In this document: positions 7,294 to 15,451 of the stretch, in pieces
Numbering within the stretch: the stretch's first letter is position 1
Layout: each line of letters begins with the position of its first letter
From: a virus
IMG/VR virus record: IMGVR_UViG_3300003691_000057
Location: 1-22,496 of that record
Strand: one strand, 5' to 3'
Length of the DNA: 22,496 bases
Made by a program: the position numbers and the translations under genes
The notes under the pieces: model-generated
What the model was told of the DNA's origin: nothing
Database searches by the model: none
Seen by the model: only the letters and a program-made list of their open reading frames with translations

Positions 7294-9517
7294 TTTATAT
7301 AGGATTGTACAAGATTACGTACCTAAATCCGTACTCACCAACAAGAACAAAGCAAAGAGTTGGAAGTATGGGTATGATGATACCTATGACCTTATTGTAA
7401 TATCAAAAGACGGAACTTTAGGGGACGTTATAGAAATACAAAACTTAAAAATAGGTTTACCCCTTGCTCCAAAAAAGTGTCTTCAAAGACACTCAAAAAA
7501 AGAAAATCAGTATTGGGAAAGAAAAGAACTCCCTAAAGAACTGAATAAGATTCAATCTATATTTCAATGGAATGATATGCCTAAGGAATTTAAAAGCCGT
7601 TGGGTTGATTACATTGAAAAAGAATTTGATTATCGTGAAGACGGTTGTTGGTTTATGAATAACGGTAAACCAACTTACATAACCGGAAGCCATTATATGT
7701 ATCTTCAATGGACATCTATTGATGTTGGATATCCTGATTATAGAGAAGCTAATAGGTTGCTTTATATTTTTTGGGAAGCTTGTAAGGCAGACAAGAGAAG
7801 TTTCGGAATGGTCTATTTAAAGATTAGACGTTCAGGGTTTTCCTTTATGTCTTCATCAGAGTCTGTTAATACGGCAACACTTGCAAAAGATGCGAGGGTT
7901 GGTATATTATCAAAGACGGGTTCTGATGCTAAGAAGATGTTTACAGATAAGGTAGTTCCTATAAATAGTAGGTTACCATTCTTCTTTAAACCTATTATGG
8001 ACGGTATGGATAAGCCTAAAACAGAGTTGGCTTATCGTGTGCCGGCATCCAAGATTACAAAGAAAAATATGTTTGACTCAGATGCTGAGCAAATAGAAGG
8101 ATTAGATACTACTATTGATTGGAAGAACACCGATGATAACTCATATGACGGTGAGAAACTTTTACTGTTAGTACACGATGAGAGTGGTAAATGGATAAAG
8201 CCAAACAATATTCTTAATAATTGGCGAGTAACAAAGACCTGTCTTAGATTAGGTAGTAAGGTTATAGGCAAGTGTATGATGGGTTCTACATCCAATGCAT
8301 TAGCAAAGGGTGGTGACAACTTTAAAAAACTATACACAGATTCAGATTTAGGAAAACGAAATGCAAATGGTCAAACCAAAAGCGGTATGTATTCACTTTT
8401 CATCCCTATGGAATGGAATATGGAAGGGTTTATAGACAGGTATGGTATGCCTGTTTTTAGAAATCCCAAGAAACCATTGTTGGGTGTTGATAACGAAATT
8501 ATCAATCAAGGCGCTATCGATTATTGGGAAGCAGAGGTTGAGTCATTAAAGAATGATGCTGATGCCTTGAATGAATTTTATCGACAATTCCCAAGAACAG
8601 AGTCACACGCATTTCGTGATGAGAGCAAGCAATCAATATTTAATCTAACAAAGATATATCAACAAATAGATTACAACGATTCCTTAATAAAGGAACACCA
8701 CATTACTCAGGGTTCTTTCCATTGGAAAAACGGAATCAAGGATAGTGAAGTTGTGTTCTCTCCGACAAAGAGTGGCAGATTCTTTTTAAGTTGGATACCA
8801 AGTTCAAGGGTAAGAACTGCCCCTGTAGTTAAGAACGGGGGTAAATTTCCTCCGAACGAACACATAGGTGCATTCGGTTGTGACTCCTACGATATATCAG
8901 GTGTTGTTGGTGGAGGAGGTTCTAATGGCGCTCTTCACGGACTAACTAAATTTAATATGGATGATGCTCCAAGTAATCATTTCTTTTTAGAATACATAGC
9001 AAGACCGCAGACCGCAGAGATATTTTATGAGGACGTACTGATGGCTTGTGTATTTTACGGTATGCCTATCTTAGTAGAGAATAACAAACCACGGTTATTA
9101 TATCATTTTAAAAATAGAGGATACAGAAACTATTGTATGAATAGGCCGGACAAACACAAGAACAAGCTATCCAAAACAGAAAAGGAACTTGGAGGTATAC
9201 CAAACTCAAGTGAGGATGTAAAGCAGGCACACGCATCTGCTATTGAATCCTACATAGAGAAGTACGTAGGTGTGGATATGGATGGTACATATAGAGCCTC
9301 TGATGAGATGGGGGATATGGTCTTTACAAGAACCCTTGAGGATTGGGCAAAGTTTGATATTACCAATAGAACCAAGTATGATGCGAGTATATCTTCAGGC
9401 TTAGCTATAATGGCTTGTCAAAAGCACATATACCAACCTGAGAAAAAACAGTCAAAAATAAACATTAACTTTGCAAGGTATAATAACAAGGGAACAACAA
9501 GCGAAATTATTAGATGA
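7271..9517 (+). CDS. terL: Terminase large subunit (TerL), DNA-packaging ATPase-nuclease
   Basis: A 748-residue motor protein that drives DNA into the prohead and cuts it. A degenerate Walker A-like loop is at residues 184-193 (KIRRSGFSFM), where the usual Gly-Lys-Ser/Thr is Gly-Phe-Ser. Walker B is at 297-304 (LLLLVHDE), and the coupling motif GSTSN at 338-342. The RNase H-like nuclease half supplies Asp538/Asp541 (GCDSYDISG), Glu603 (LVENNKP) and Asp704 (KYDASISSG) as likely metal ligands. Residues 125-165 (MNNGKPTYITGSHYMYLQW and following) are a conserved-looking N-terminal block. No ATG lies near the 5' end: an in-frame TAG is at 7253-7255 and the first internal ATG is ~100 codons in, so TTG 7271 is the best start, overlapping the previous gene by 23 bases. 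The stop overlaps the portal ATG (ATGA). The length suits the large TerLs of crAss-like phages. Confidence 0.9.
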   Translation: MQKEGLNSLYRIVQDYVPKSVLTNKNKAKSWKYGYDDTYDLIVISKDGTLGDVIEIQNLKIGLPLAPKKCLQRHSKKENQYWERKELPKELNKIQSIFQWNDMPKEFKSRWVDYIEKEFDYREDGCWFMNNGKPTYITGSHYMYLQWTSIDVGYPDYREANRLLYIFWEACKADKRSFGMVYLKIRRSGFSFMSSSESVNTATLAKDARVGILSKTGSDAKKMFTDKVVPINSRLPFFFKPIMDGMDKPKTELAYRVPASKITKKNMFDSDAEQIEGLDTTIDWKNTDDNSYDGEKLLLLVHDESGKWIKPNNILNNWRVTKTCLRLGSKVIGKCMMGSTSNALAKGGDNFKKLYTDSDLGKRNANGQTKSGMYSLFIPMEWNMEGFIDRYGMPVFRNPKKPLLGVDNEIINQGAIDYWEAEVESLKNDADALNEFYRQFPRTESHAFRDESKQSIFNLTKIYQQIDYNDSLIKEHHITQGSFHWKNGIKDSEVVFSPTKSGRFFLSWIPSSRVRTAPVVKNGGKFPPNEHIGAFGCDSYDISGVVGGGGSNGALHGLTKFNMDDAPSNHFFLEYIARPQTAEIFYEDVLMACVFYGMPILVENNKPRLLYHFKNRGYRNYCMNRPDKHKNKLSKTEKELGGIPNSSEDVKQAHASAIESYIEKYVGVDMDGTYRASDEMGDMVFTRTLEDWAKFDITNRTKYDASISSGLAIMACQKHIYQPEKKQSKININFARYNNKGTTSEIIR

Positions 9518-11952
9518 AAGATGTTAAGGTAAACATAACATCGACAGGGTTTCCAAGTCAATTTGTTTCTGATGCAGAAAAAGCATCAGATGCTTTCGGT
9601 TTACAAATCGGGCAAGCCATTCAGTATGAGTGGTTCAAAAAGGACGGGACACAATGTAGATTCTATGACCAATGGAGAAACTTTCATAGGTTAAGACTAT
9701 ATGCACGTGGCGAACAACCTGTTGGTAAATATAAAAACGAATTAGCAATTAACGGTGACTTGTCTTATCTAAACTTGGATTGGACTCCTGTACCTATTCT
9801 TCCTAAGTTCGTGGACATTGTAGTCAATGGGATGTCCGATAGATTATTCAAGGTTAAGGCGTATGCTCAAGATGCTATGTCTCAATCTAAGAGAAGCAAG
9901 TATCAGGATATGATTGAAGGTCAGATGCTTGCAAAACCTATGTTAGAGGTTATTCAAGAAAAGACAGGCGCTAATCCATTTACTATAGAGCCTGAAGAGT
10001 TACCGAAGTCAGATGAAGAGTTGTCGTTATATATGCAACTCAACTACAAGCCTGCTATTGAAATAGCAGAGGAAGAGGCTATCAATACTATTCTTGAAGA
10101 GAACAAGTATATAGACTTAAGAAAACGTCTTGACTACGACTTAACTGTGTTAGGTATATCTACGGCTAAACACGAGTTTCTTCCCGGAGCAGGTGTAGAG
10201 ATTAAGTATGTTGACCCTGCTAACATTGTATATAGCTACACAGAAGACCCACACTTTACAGATTGTTTCTATTGGGGTGAGATTAAAACACTCCCTATTA
10301 CAGAACTATATAAGATTGACCCAACGCTTACTAAAGAGCAGTTGGAGGAAATTGCTAAGAGCGGGCAGAGTTGGTATGACTATTACAATACCGCTCAGTA
10401 TTATGATAATGATATATTCTACAGAGATACTGTTACCCTAATGTACTTTAATTATAAGACCACTAAAAAAATGGTCTATAAGAAAAAAATTAACGAAGAG
10501 ACAGGGGCGACAAAAGTTATTCAAAAGGATGACACCTTCAATCCACCACAAGAAATGATGGATGAGAATAGCTTTGAAAAAATAGAAAAGACTATTGATG
10601 TATGGTATGATGGTGTAATGGTTATGGGTACTAACTACTTATTAAAGTGGGAGTTGGCCGAGAATATGGTTAGACCAAAATCATCATCACAACACGCATT
10701 ACCAAACTATGTGGCAGTAGCACCAAGAATGTATAAAGGTGTTATTGAGTCTTTGGTTAGGAGAATGATACCATTCGCTGACCTGATTCAGATTACACAC
10801 CTCAAGCTACAACAGGTTATTGCTAAGGTAGTTCCCGATGGTGTATTCATAGATGCCGATGGCTTGAATGAAGTGGACCTTGGTACAGGTAACGCTTATA
10901 ATCCTGAAGATGCATTGAGACTATACTTCCAAACAGGTTCTGTTATTGGTAGGTCTTATACTCAGGATGGTGAGTTTAATAATGCAAGAGTTCCTATTCA
11001 GCAGTTAACATCTAATTCAGGCGCATCTAAGACACAAATGCTTATAGGCAACTATAACCATTACTTAAATATGATACGCTCTGTAACAGGCTTAAATGAA
11101 GCGAGAGACGGTAGTATGCCTGACCCTAATTCATTAGTTGGTTTACAGAAGTTAGCAGCGTTAAATTCTAATACTGCAACACGTCACATTCTTGATGGCA
11201 GCTTGTATATGTTTAGAAGTCTTTCTGAGGCATTAACATATAGGATTGGAGATATATTGGAGTATGCCGATTTTGCAGATGATTTTGCAAATAAGATTGG
11301 AAAGTACAACGTAAGCATCCTTAATGATATTAAGGACTTATATATTTATGACTTCGGAATCTTTATTGAGGTAGCACCTGACGAAGAAGAGAAGGCACAA
11401 CTTGAGCAAAATATTCAGATGGCACTATCTAAAGGCGATATTAACCTTGAAGATGCTATTGATATTAGAGAGATTAAAAACATTAAGCTTGCTAACCAAC
11501 TCTTGAAAGTGAAGCGTAAAGCTAAGCAGGATAGAGAAGAGCAGATGCAAATGCAGAAGCAGGCAATGCAATCTCAACAACAATTAAAATCTCAAGAGAT
11601 TTCTGCTCAGTTAGCAATGAAGAAAATAGAAATGGAAACTCAGGCCAAGATACAGATTCAGCAGTCAGAGATTCAGAACCAAATTATGAAGCTTCAGCAG
11701 GAGGCAGAACTTAAATCTATACTTATGGATAAGGAGTTCCAAATCAATATGCAGCTACGTGGTATGGAGGTTGGCGCTTTACAAGAGCGTGAGAAAGAAA
11801 GAGAAAAGGCTAAGTCGGGTAGGATTAGTCAGCAGAATACAGAACAATCAAAGCTTATTAATCAGAGAAAGAATAATCTTCCTCCAATGAACTTCGAGTC
11901 AAACGAAGATAGCTTAGATGGTTTTGATTTAGCTGAGTTCTCACCTCGATAA
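9514..11952 (+). CDS. Portal protein
   Basis: An 812-residue protein directly after TerL. It should form the dodecameric ring at one vertex through which DNA enters and leaves. The N-terminal third (RFYDQWRNFHRLRLYARGEQ near residues 49-68, LDWTPVPILPKFVDIVVNG at 88-106, MSDRLFKV) is characteristic of large portals of crAss-like and related Bacteroidota podoviruses. The middle contains the wing/stem/clip region (KFVDIVVNG, SLVRRMIPFADLIQITHLKL, SVTGLNEARDGSMPDPNSL). Residues ~670-770 are a long Gln/Lys/Glu-rich coiled coil, consistent with a barrel extension. The tail is short and acidic, ending DSLDGFDLAEFSPR. It starts in an ATGA overlap with terL and ends just before a promoter-like box. 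Confidence 0.88.
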   Translation: MKDVKVNITSTGFPSQFVSDAEKASDAFGLQIGQAIQYEWFKKDGTQCRFYDQWRNFHRLRLYARGEQPVGKYKNELAINGDLSYLNLDWTPVPILPKFVDIVVNGMSDRLFKVKAYAQDAMSQSKRSKYQDMIEGQMLAKPMLEVIQEKTGANPFTIEPEELPKSDEELSLYMQLNYKPAIEIAEEEAINTILEENKYIDLRKRLDYDLTVLGISTAKHEFLPGAGVEIKYVDPANIVYSYTEDPHFTDCFYWGEIKTLPITELYKIDPTLTKEQLEEIAKSGQSWYDYYNTAQYYDNDIFYRDTVTLMYFNYKTTKKMVYKKKINEETGATKVIQKDDTFNPPQEMMDENSFEKIEKTIDVWYDGVMVMGTNYLLKWELAENMVRPKSSSQHALPNYVAVAPRMYKGVIESLVRRMIPFADLIQITHLKLQQVIAKVVPDGVFIDADGLNEVDLGTGNAYNPEDALRLYFQTGSVIGRSYTQDGEFNNARVPIQQLTSNSGASKTQMLIGNYNHYLNMIRSVTGLNEARDGSMPDPNSLVGLQKLAALNSNTATRHILDGSLYMFRSLSEALTYRIGDILEYADFADDFANKIGKYNVSILNDIKDLYIYDFGIFIEVAPDEEEKAQLEQNIQMALSKGDINLEDAIDIREIKNIKLANQLLKVKRKAKQDREEQMQMQKQAMQSQQQLKSQEISAQLAMKKIEMETQAKIQIQQSEIQNQIMKLQQEAELKSILMDKEFQINMQLRGMEVGALQEREKEREKAKSGRISQQNTEQSKLINQRKNNLPPMNFESNEDSLDGFDLAEFSPR

Positions 11953-11971
11953 ATGTCTAAATTTTTTATAT

Positions 11972-11979
11972 TAAATTTG
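11972..11979 (+). promoter_or_regulatory. Bacteroidota-type -7 promoter box (TAAATTTG) for the capsid unit
   Basis: TAAATTTG followed by TAACTTAAAT fits TAnnTTTG and sits between the portal stop and the scaffold-like gene, 19 bases before its ATG. No good -33 box is visible. It would start a transcript that covers the scaffold-like and major capsid genes and ends at the terminator after the capsid gene, giving the capsid its own unit. By-eye motif only. Confidence 0.45.
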
Positions 11980-11998
11980 TAACTTAAATTAAACTCAT

Positions 11999-13093
11999 AT
12001 GGAATTAAAGGTAAGAGCCATTGATGGCATCGAGCAGAAGTCGGTTCAAGAAGTTGAAAACGAACTGCTTGAAAAACACGAGCAAGAAGTAAACTCAGAA
12101 GTTGATAGTTCAACAGAACAAGTAAACTCAGAAGTTAACAATGATAGTACAGAAACTCAATCCTCAGAGTTAAGTGAGGATGACGTTCTTTCATTTATAA
12201 AAAACAAGTACGATAAGGAAATCAATTCGGTACAGGATTTGTTTCAGGCACGAGAAGAGTCTGAACCACTACCTGAAGATGTGGCTACTTATCTAAAATA
12301 TAAGAAGGAAACAGGACGAGGGTTCGAGGATTTCTCTAAACTAAACAGAGACTTTGATACTGTAAACCCTGATAGACTTCTTAAAGAATATCTAATGGCT
12401 ACTGAAAAGGGTCTTGATGAAGAAGATATAGACTCTTTAATGGAGGACTATTCTTATGATGAAGAACTTGATGATGAGACCTCAGTAAAGAAAATTAGAT
12501 TAAAAAAGAAAAAAGATATTGCTAAGGCCAAAGAATACTTTGAGTCTGAAAAAGAAAAATACAGAGTTCCTCTTGAGTCAAGTGGGGGTTCTATTTCTGA
12601 AGATGACAAAAAAGCTTTAGAGGATTATAAGCAGTATGTACAACAGGCGACCACTTATGAGGAAGAGGCCAAGCGTAAAACCGATTGGTTTATGCAGAAA
12701 ACTAACGAAGTGTTCGGAGGTGAATTCAAAGGTTTTGAGTTTGCTATTGATGAAGACAAGAAGGTAATCTACTCTCCGGGTGATGCAAATGAGTTGAAGA
12801 GTGCTCAAGAAAATCCTGCGAACTTTATTCAAAAGTTCTTGGACGAAGATGGGTTACTCAAAGATGCAGTTGGATACCATAAGTCATTAGCCATCGCAAT
12901 GAACCCTGAAAAGTTTGCTAAGTTCTTTTACGAGCAAGGCAAATCAATTGCAACGGAAGATGTAATACGTCAAACTAAAAATGTCAATATGACAACACGT
13001 AGTGCACCGGAAGTGACAAACAAGGGGGGAATGCAAATTAGAGCCGTTAACCCTTCATCGGGAAAAGGCTTAAGGATAAAAAGTAAAAAATAA
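11999..13093 (+). CDS. Putative scaffolding protein
   Basis: A 364-residue, highly charged and mostly acidic protein between portal and major capsid genes, the usual place of a phage scaffolding protein. The first ~65 residues are Glu/Ser/Asn/Thr-rich and disordered, with a short tandem repeat (VNSEV twice). Residues ~130-240 are Asp/Glu/Lys-rich and probably helical (GLDEEDIDSLMEDYSYDEEL, VKKIRLKKKKDIAKAKEYFE, EEEAKRKTDWFMQKTNEVFG). The C-terminus is basic (SSGKGLRIKSKK), reminiscent of the basic C-terminal capsid-binding segment of P22-type scaffolds. It has no cysteine. Expression probably starts from the TAAATTTG box 19 bases upstream. Neither a scaffold sequence signature nor a protease motif is visible, so the call rests on position, composition and the basic tail; an internal head protein is the alternative. 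Confidence 0.58.
   Translation: MELKVRAIDGIEQKSVQEVENELLEKHEQEVNSEVDSSTEQVNSEVNNDSTETQSSELSEDDVLSFIKNKYDKEINSVQDLFQAREESEPLPEDVATYLKYKKETGRGFEDFSKLNRDFDTVNPDRLLKEYLMATEKGLDEEDIDSLMEDYSYDEELDDETSVKKIRLKKKKDIAKAKEYFESEKEKYRVPLESSGGSISEDDKKALEDYKQYVQQATTYEEEAKRKTDWFMQKTNEVFGGEFKGFEFAIDEDKKVIYSPGDANELKSAQENPANFIQKFLDEDGLLKDAVGYHKSLAIAMNPEKFAKFFYEQGKSIATEDVIRQTKNVNMTTRSAPEVTNKGGMQIRAVNPSSGKGLRIKSKK
12087..12136 (+). repeat. 17-base direct repeat, 33-base period, inside scaffold gene
   Basis: AAGTAAACTCAGAAGTT occurs at 12087-12103 and 12120-12136. The 33-base spacing keeps the reading frame (11 codons), giving VNSEVDSSTEQ then VNSEVNNDSTE. It is most simply a recent in-frame duplication in a disordered acidic segment. 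Confidence 0.85.
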
Positions 13094-13113
13094 ATATTTA
13101 AAAAAAGAAAAAA

Positions 13114-14553
13114 ATGGCAGGACAAGTAAACCCTACTCCGGGATTCGCATTACAGCCAAGCGCTGAGCAAGTCCCTTTATCGACTAACTATATCACAAAC
13201 TTTGATTTCTTGAATCAGTATCTTCCTGATACTTACGAGAAAGAGTTTGAAAGATATGGTAACCGCACAATCTCTTCATTCTTAAGAATGGTAGGTGCGG
13301 AAATGCCTTCTAACTCTGACCTTATCAAATGGGCTGAGCAAGGAAGACTACACACTAAATATGTAAACTGTGCTTCTGCAGGTGCAGCAGGTGACCTAAC
13401 GGCTACTATTACTGTAAACGACACTTTGTCTCCGGGCACAGGTGGTATTGCAGTACGTAAAGGTCAAACCATTATGGTTTCTGACAATGCAGGTACAGGT
13501 TCTAACAAAGGTATCGTTGTTGATGTTAACACAACTGCAGGTACTATTGAAGTAGCTTACTACGAAGCGGCAGGACAAGCATTTGCCGGTTCAGCAGTTG
13601 CGAGTATCTTCATCTACGGTTCTGAATTTAAAAAAGGAGTTCGTGGTATGGAAGGTTCTTTGGAAGCTGACGATGTAATCTTCGAGAACTCACCAATCAT
13701 CATCAAAGATAAGTATGCAGTATCAGGTTCTGATATGGCTCAAATCGGATGGGTTGAGGTAACAACTGAAAACGGTGCAAGCGGATACCTATGGTATTTG
13801 AAATCAGAGCACGAAACAAGACTTCGTTTTGACGATTACTTGGAGACTGCAATGATTGAAGCAGTTCCTGCTGAAGCAGGTTCAGGTGCTGCAACACAAG
13901 CAGTTAACGACCAAGTTGGTGACAAAGGTTCTGAAGGTGTATTCTACGTAGTAGAAAACCGTGGTAACGTTTGGGGCGGTGGATACCCTGCTTCATTGAC
14001 TGAGTTTGATACTATCGTTTCTCGTTTGGATAAGCAAGGTGCTATCGAAGAAAACGTATTGTTCATTGACAGAGAGTTCTCTTTTGCAATTGATGATATG
14101 TTGGCAGGATTGAACGGTTACAGTTCAACAGGTGCTGCTAACTTCGCATCTTTCGGTTTGTTTGACAACGACAAGGATATGGCGTTGAACTTAGGTTTCA
14201 CAGGTTTCCGTAGAGGATATGACTTCTACAAGTCTGATTGGAAATACTTGAACGACCCTACAATGCGTGGTGATATGTCAGGTGCAGCCGGTTCAGGTAA
14301 AGTAAGTGGATTGTTAGTTCCTGCAGGTTCTACTTCTGTTTATGACCAAATCCTTGGTAAGAACGCTAAGAGACCATTCTTACACGTTCGCTACCGTGCT
14401 TCTGAAACTGAAGACAGACGTTACAAAACTTGGATTACAGGTTCAGCAGGTGGTGCAATGAATAGCGACCTTGATGCAATGGAAGTACACTTCCTTTCTG
14501 AAAGAGCGGTATGTACCCTTGGTGCAAACAACTTCTTCTTGTTCTCAGAATAA
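13114..14553 (+). CDS. Major capsid protein (HK97-fold, crAss-like type)
   Basis: A 479-residue protein that would form the icosahedral shell. Position after portal and scaffold, length and codon bias all fit. The N-terminal arm (SAEQVPLSTNYITNFDFLNQ) leads to YEKEFERYGNRTISSFLRMV. Residues ~90-170 form a Gly/Val/Thr-rich beta insertion (GGIAVRKGQTIMVSDNAG and following), possibly a surface domain. The C-terminal part (PFLHVRYRASETEDRRYKTW, then FLSERAVCTLGANNFFLF) resembles the end of crAss-like capsid proteins, where a conserved strand closes with Gly-Ala-Asn-Asn-Phe. Codons such as AAC, TTC, GGT and CGT are used far more than in neighbouring genes, as expected for a very highly expressed protein. 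The leader is almost pure A (TTTAAAAAAAGAAAAAA). A strong terminator begins 14 bases after the stop. Confidence 0.85.
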   Translation: MAGQVNPTPGFALQPSAEQVPLSTNYITNFDFLNQYLPDTYEKEFERYGNRTISSFLRMVGAEMPSNSDLIKWAEQGRLHTKYVNCASAGAAGDLTATITVNDTLSPGTGGIAVRKGQTIMVSDNAGTGSNKGIVVDVNTTAGTIEVAYYEAAGQAFAGSAVASIFIYGSEFKKGVRGMEGSLEADDVIFENSPIIIKDKYAVSGSDMAQIGWVEVTTENGASGYLWYLKSEHETRLRFDDYLETAMIEAVPAEAGSGAATQAVNDQVGDKGSEGVFYVVENRGNVWGGGYPASLTEFDTIVSRLDKQGAIEENVLFIDREFSFAIDDMLAGLNGYSSTGAANFASFGLFDNDKDMALNLGFTGFRRGYDFYKSDWKYLNDPTMRGDMSGAAGSGKVSGLLVPAGSTSVYDQILGKNAKRPFLHVRYRASETEDRRYKTWITGSAGGAMNSDLDAMEVHFLSERAVCTLGANNFFLFSE

Positions 14554-14566
14554 GAGGTTTAATATT

Positions 14567-14601
14567 GGGGGAGTGTCTTTAAAGACACTCTCCCTTTTTT
14601 T
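14567..14601 (+). terminator. Rho-independent terminator after the major capsid gene
   Basis: GGGGGAGTGTCTTT (14567-14580) pairs with AAAGACACTCTCCC (14581-14594) in a near-perfect stem with one G-U pair; the innermost bases open to form the loop. Seven T follow at 14595-14601. It ends the scaffold-capsid transcript or attenuates it before the next gene, whose ATG is 21 bases downstream. Confidence 0.9.
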
Positions 14602-14621
14602 AATTTTAATAATATCTAATT

Positions 14622-15368
14622 ATGAAAAAAACAGTAAAGTCAGTAGACCGTGTCTACAAATTAACAAGGGAAGCAGCCCCTTTATCTTACACGCTGCCAA
14701 CACGTAACTCACGTAGATTCCCATTAATGTATTTTGATGAGGATACAAACACTAACAGAGCGCTTAGATACGCAAGAAACCAAAAGAGTCCATTTGAGGA
14801 CGAGCAGGATGGTAATTCTATATTAGACCCTGTAATCTTTATTGATGGTATGTTGCAAGTTCCAAGAACTAATCCTGTACTTCAGGCATTTTTAAGTTAT
14901 CATCCATTGAATGGTAAAAGATTCGTAGAGGTTGATAATGAGAAGGATGCTGCACAAGTTGTAGAGAATCTCAACTTGGAGGTTGATGCACTTATTGAGG
15001 CAAGAGGTCTTGACTTGGAAACGATTGAAAGTGTTTCAAGAGTTTTATTCGGAGGTGACACATCTAAGATGTCAACTGCAGAATTAAAAAGAGATATCTT
15101 GGTTTATGCCAAGAGAGAACCTGAAGATTTCTTAAATGTACTTAATGACCCTATGCTAAAGCTACAGTCTAAAATTCATAGTTTCTTCGAGAACAATCTC
15201 CTTACATTTAGAAAAAACAAAAAAGAGGTTTGGTACAACACAAGTTCTAATAAAACAAGAATGCTTGTAGTACCTTATGGTGAAGACCCTTACTACTTAG
15301 TGTCGTCATTCTTATCAAGTGATGATGGTATTGAGAGTCTAAAGCTGCTTGAAAAAATGTTGGATTAA
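14622..15368 (+). CDS. Putative head accessory / auxiliary capsid protein
   Basis: A 248-residue soluble protein between two terminators, just after the capsid gene. Residues 15-36 (TREAAPLSYTLPTRNSRRFP) and 47-64 (ALRYARNQKSPFEDEQDG) look strongly patterned. A central helical part (~105-175, including EVDALIEARGLDLETIESV and STAELKRDILVYAKREPEDF) is followed by VWYNTSSNKTRMLVVPYGED and a closing helix. It has no signal peptide, cysteine or membrane segment. In crAss-like phages the gene after the capsid gene encodes an auxiliary head protein, which is the basis of the call. I see no promoter in the 20-base gap, so expression likely depends on read-through of the upstream terminator. That would fit a lower copy number than the capsid protein. 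A head-completion or decoration role is inferred. Confidence 0.6.
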   Translation: MKKTVKSVDRVYKLTREAAPLSYTLPTRNSRRFPLMYFDEDTNTNRALRYARNQKSPFEDEQDGNSILDPVIFIDGMLQVPRTNPVLQAFLSYHPLNGKRFVEVDNEKDAAQVVENLNLEVDALIEARGLDLETIESVSRVLFGGDTSKMSTAELKRDILVYAKREPEDFLNVLNDPMLKLQSKIHSFFENNLLTFRKNKKEVWYNTSSNKTRMLVVPYGEDPYYLVSSFLSSDDGIESLKLLEKMLD

Positions 15369-15390
15369 CCAACTCCTATTATAGGTTATG

Positions 15391-15426
15391 AGAGGGGGGT
15401 CTGTTTTCAGACCCCTCTTTTTTTTT
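15391..15426 (+). terminator. Strong rho-independent terminator
   Basis: The left arm AGAGGGGGGTCTG (15391-15403) pairs with CAGACCCCTCTTT (15408-15420) around a TTTT loop, a 13-pair stem with two G-U pairs. A run of nine T (15418-15426) follows. It lies 22 bases after the head accessory gene and 3 bases before the next promoter box, cleanly separating head and neck/tail units. Confidence 0.93.
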
Positions 15427-15429
15427 ACT

Positions 15430-15437
15430 TATCTTTG
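15430..15437 (+). promoter_or_regulatory. Bacteroidota-type -7 promoter box (TATCTTTG) for the neck/tail unit
   Basis: TATCTTTGTAAAAAA fits TAnnTTTG and matches the box at 4026 over 14 bases (TATCTTTGTAAAAA). The first ring-protein ATG is 14 bases downstream. Any -33 element would have to lie inside the preceding terminator stem or loop (about 15404-15411, which contains TTTTC rather than a clear TTTG). Confidence 0.6.
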
Positions 15438-15451
15438 TAAAAAAGTTTACG

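Noticed and set aside
10208-10441. Internal + frame within the portal gene
   Set aside because: Low-complexity out-of-frame translation lying fully inside a convincing gene, without its own leader.
14471-14707. Open frame spanning the end of the capsid gene, the terminator and the next start
   Set aside because: It crosses a strong terminator, overlaps two real genes in other frames and has no protein-like pattern.
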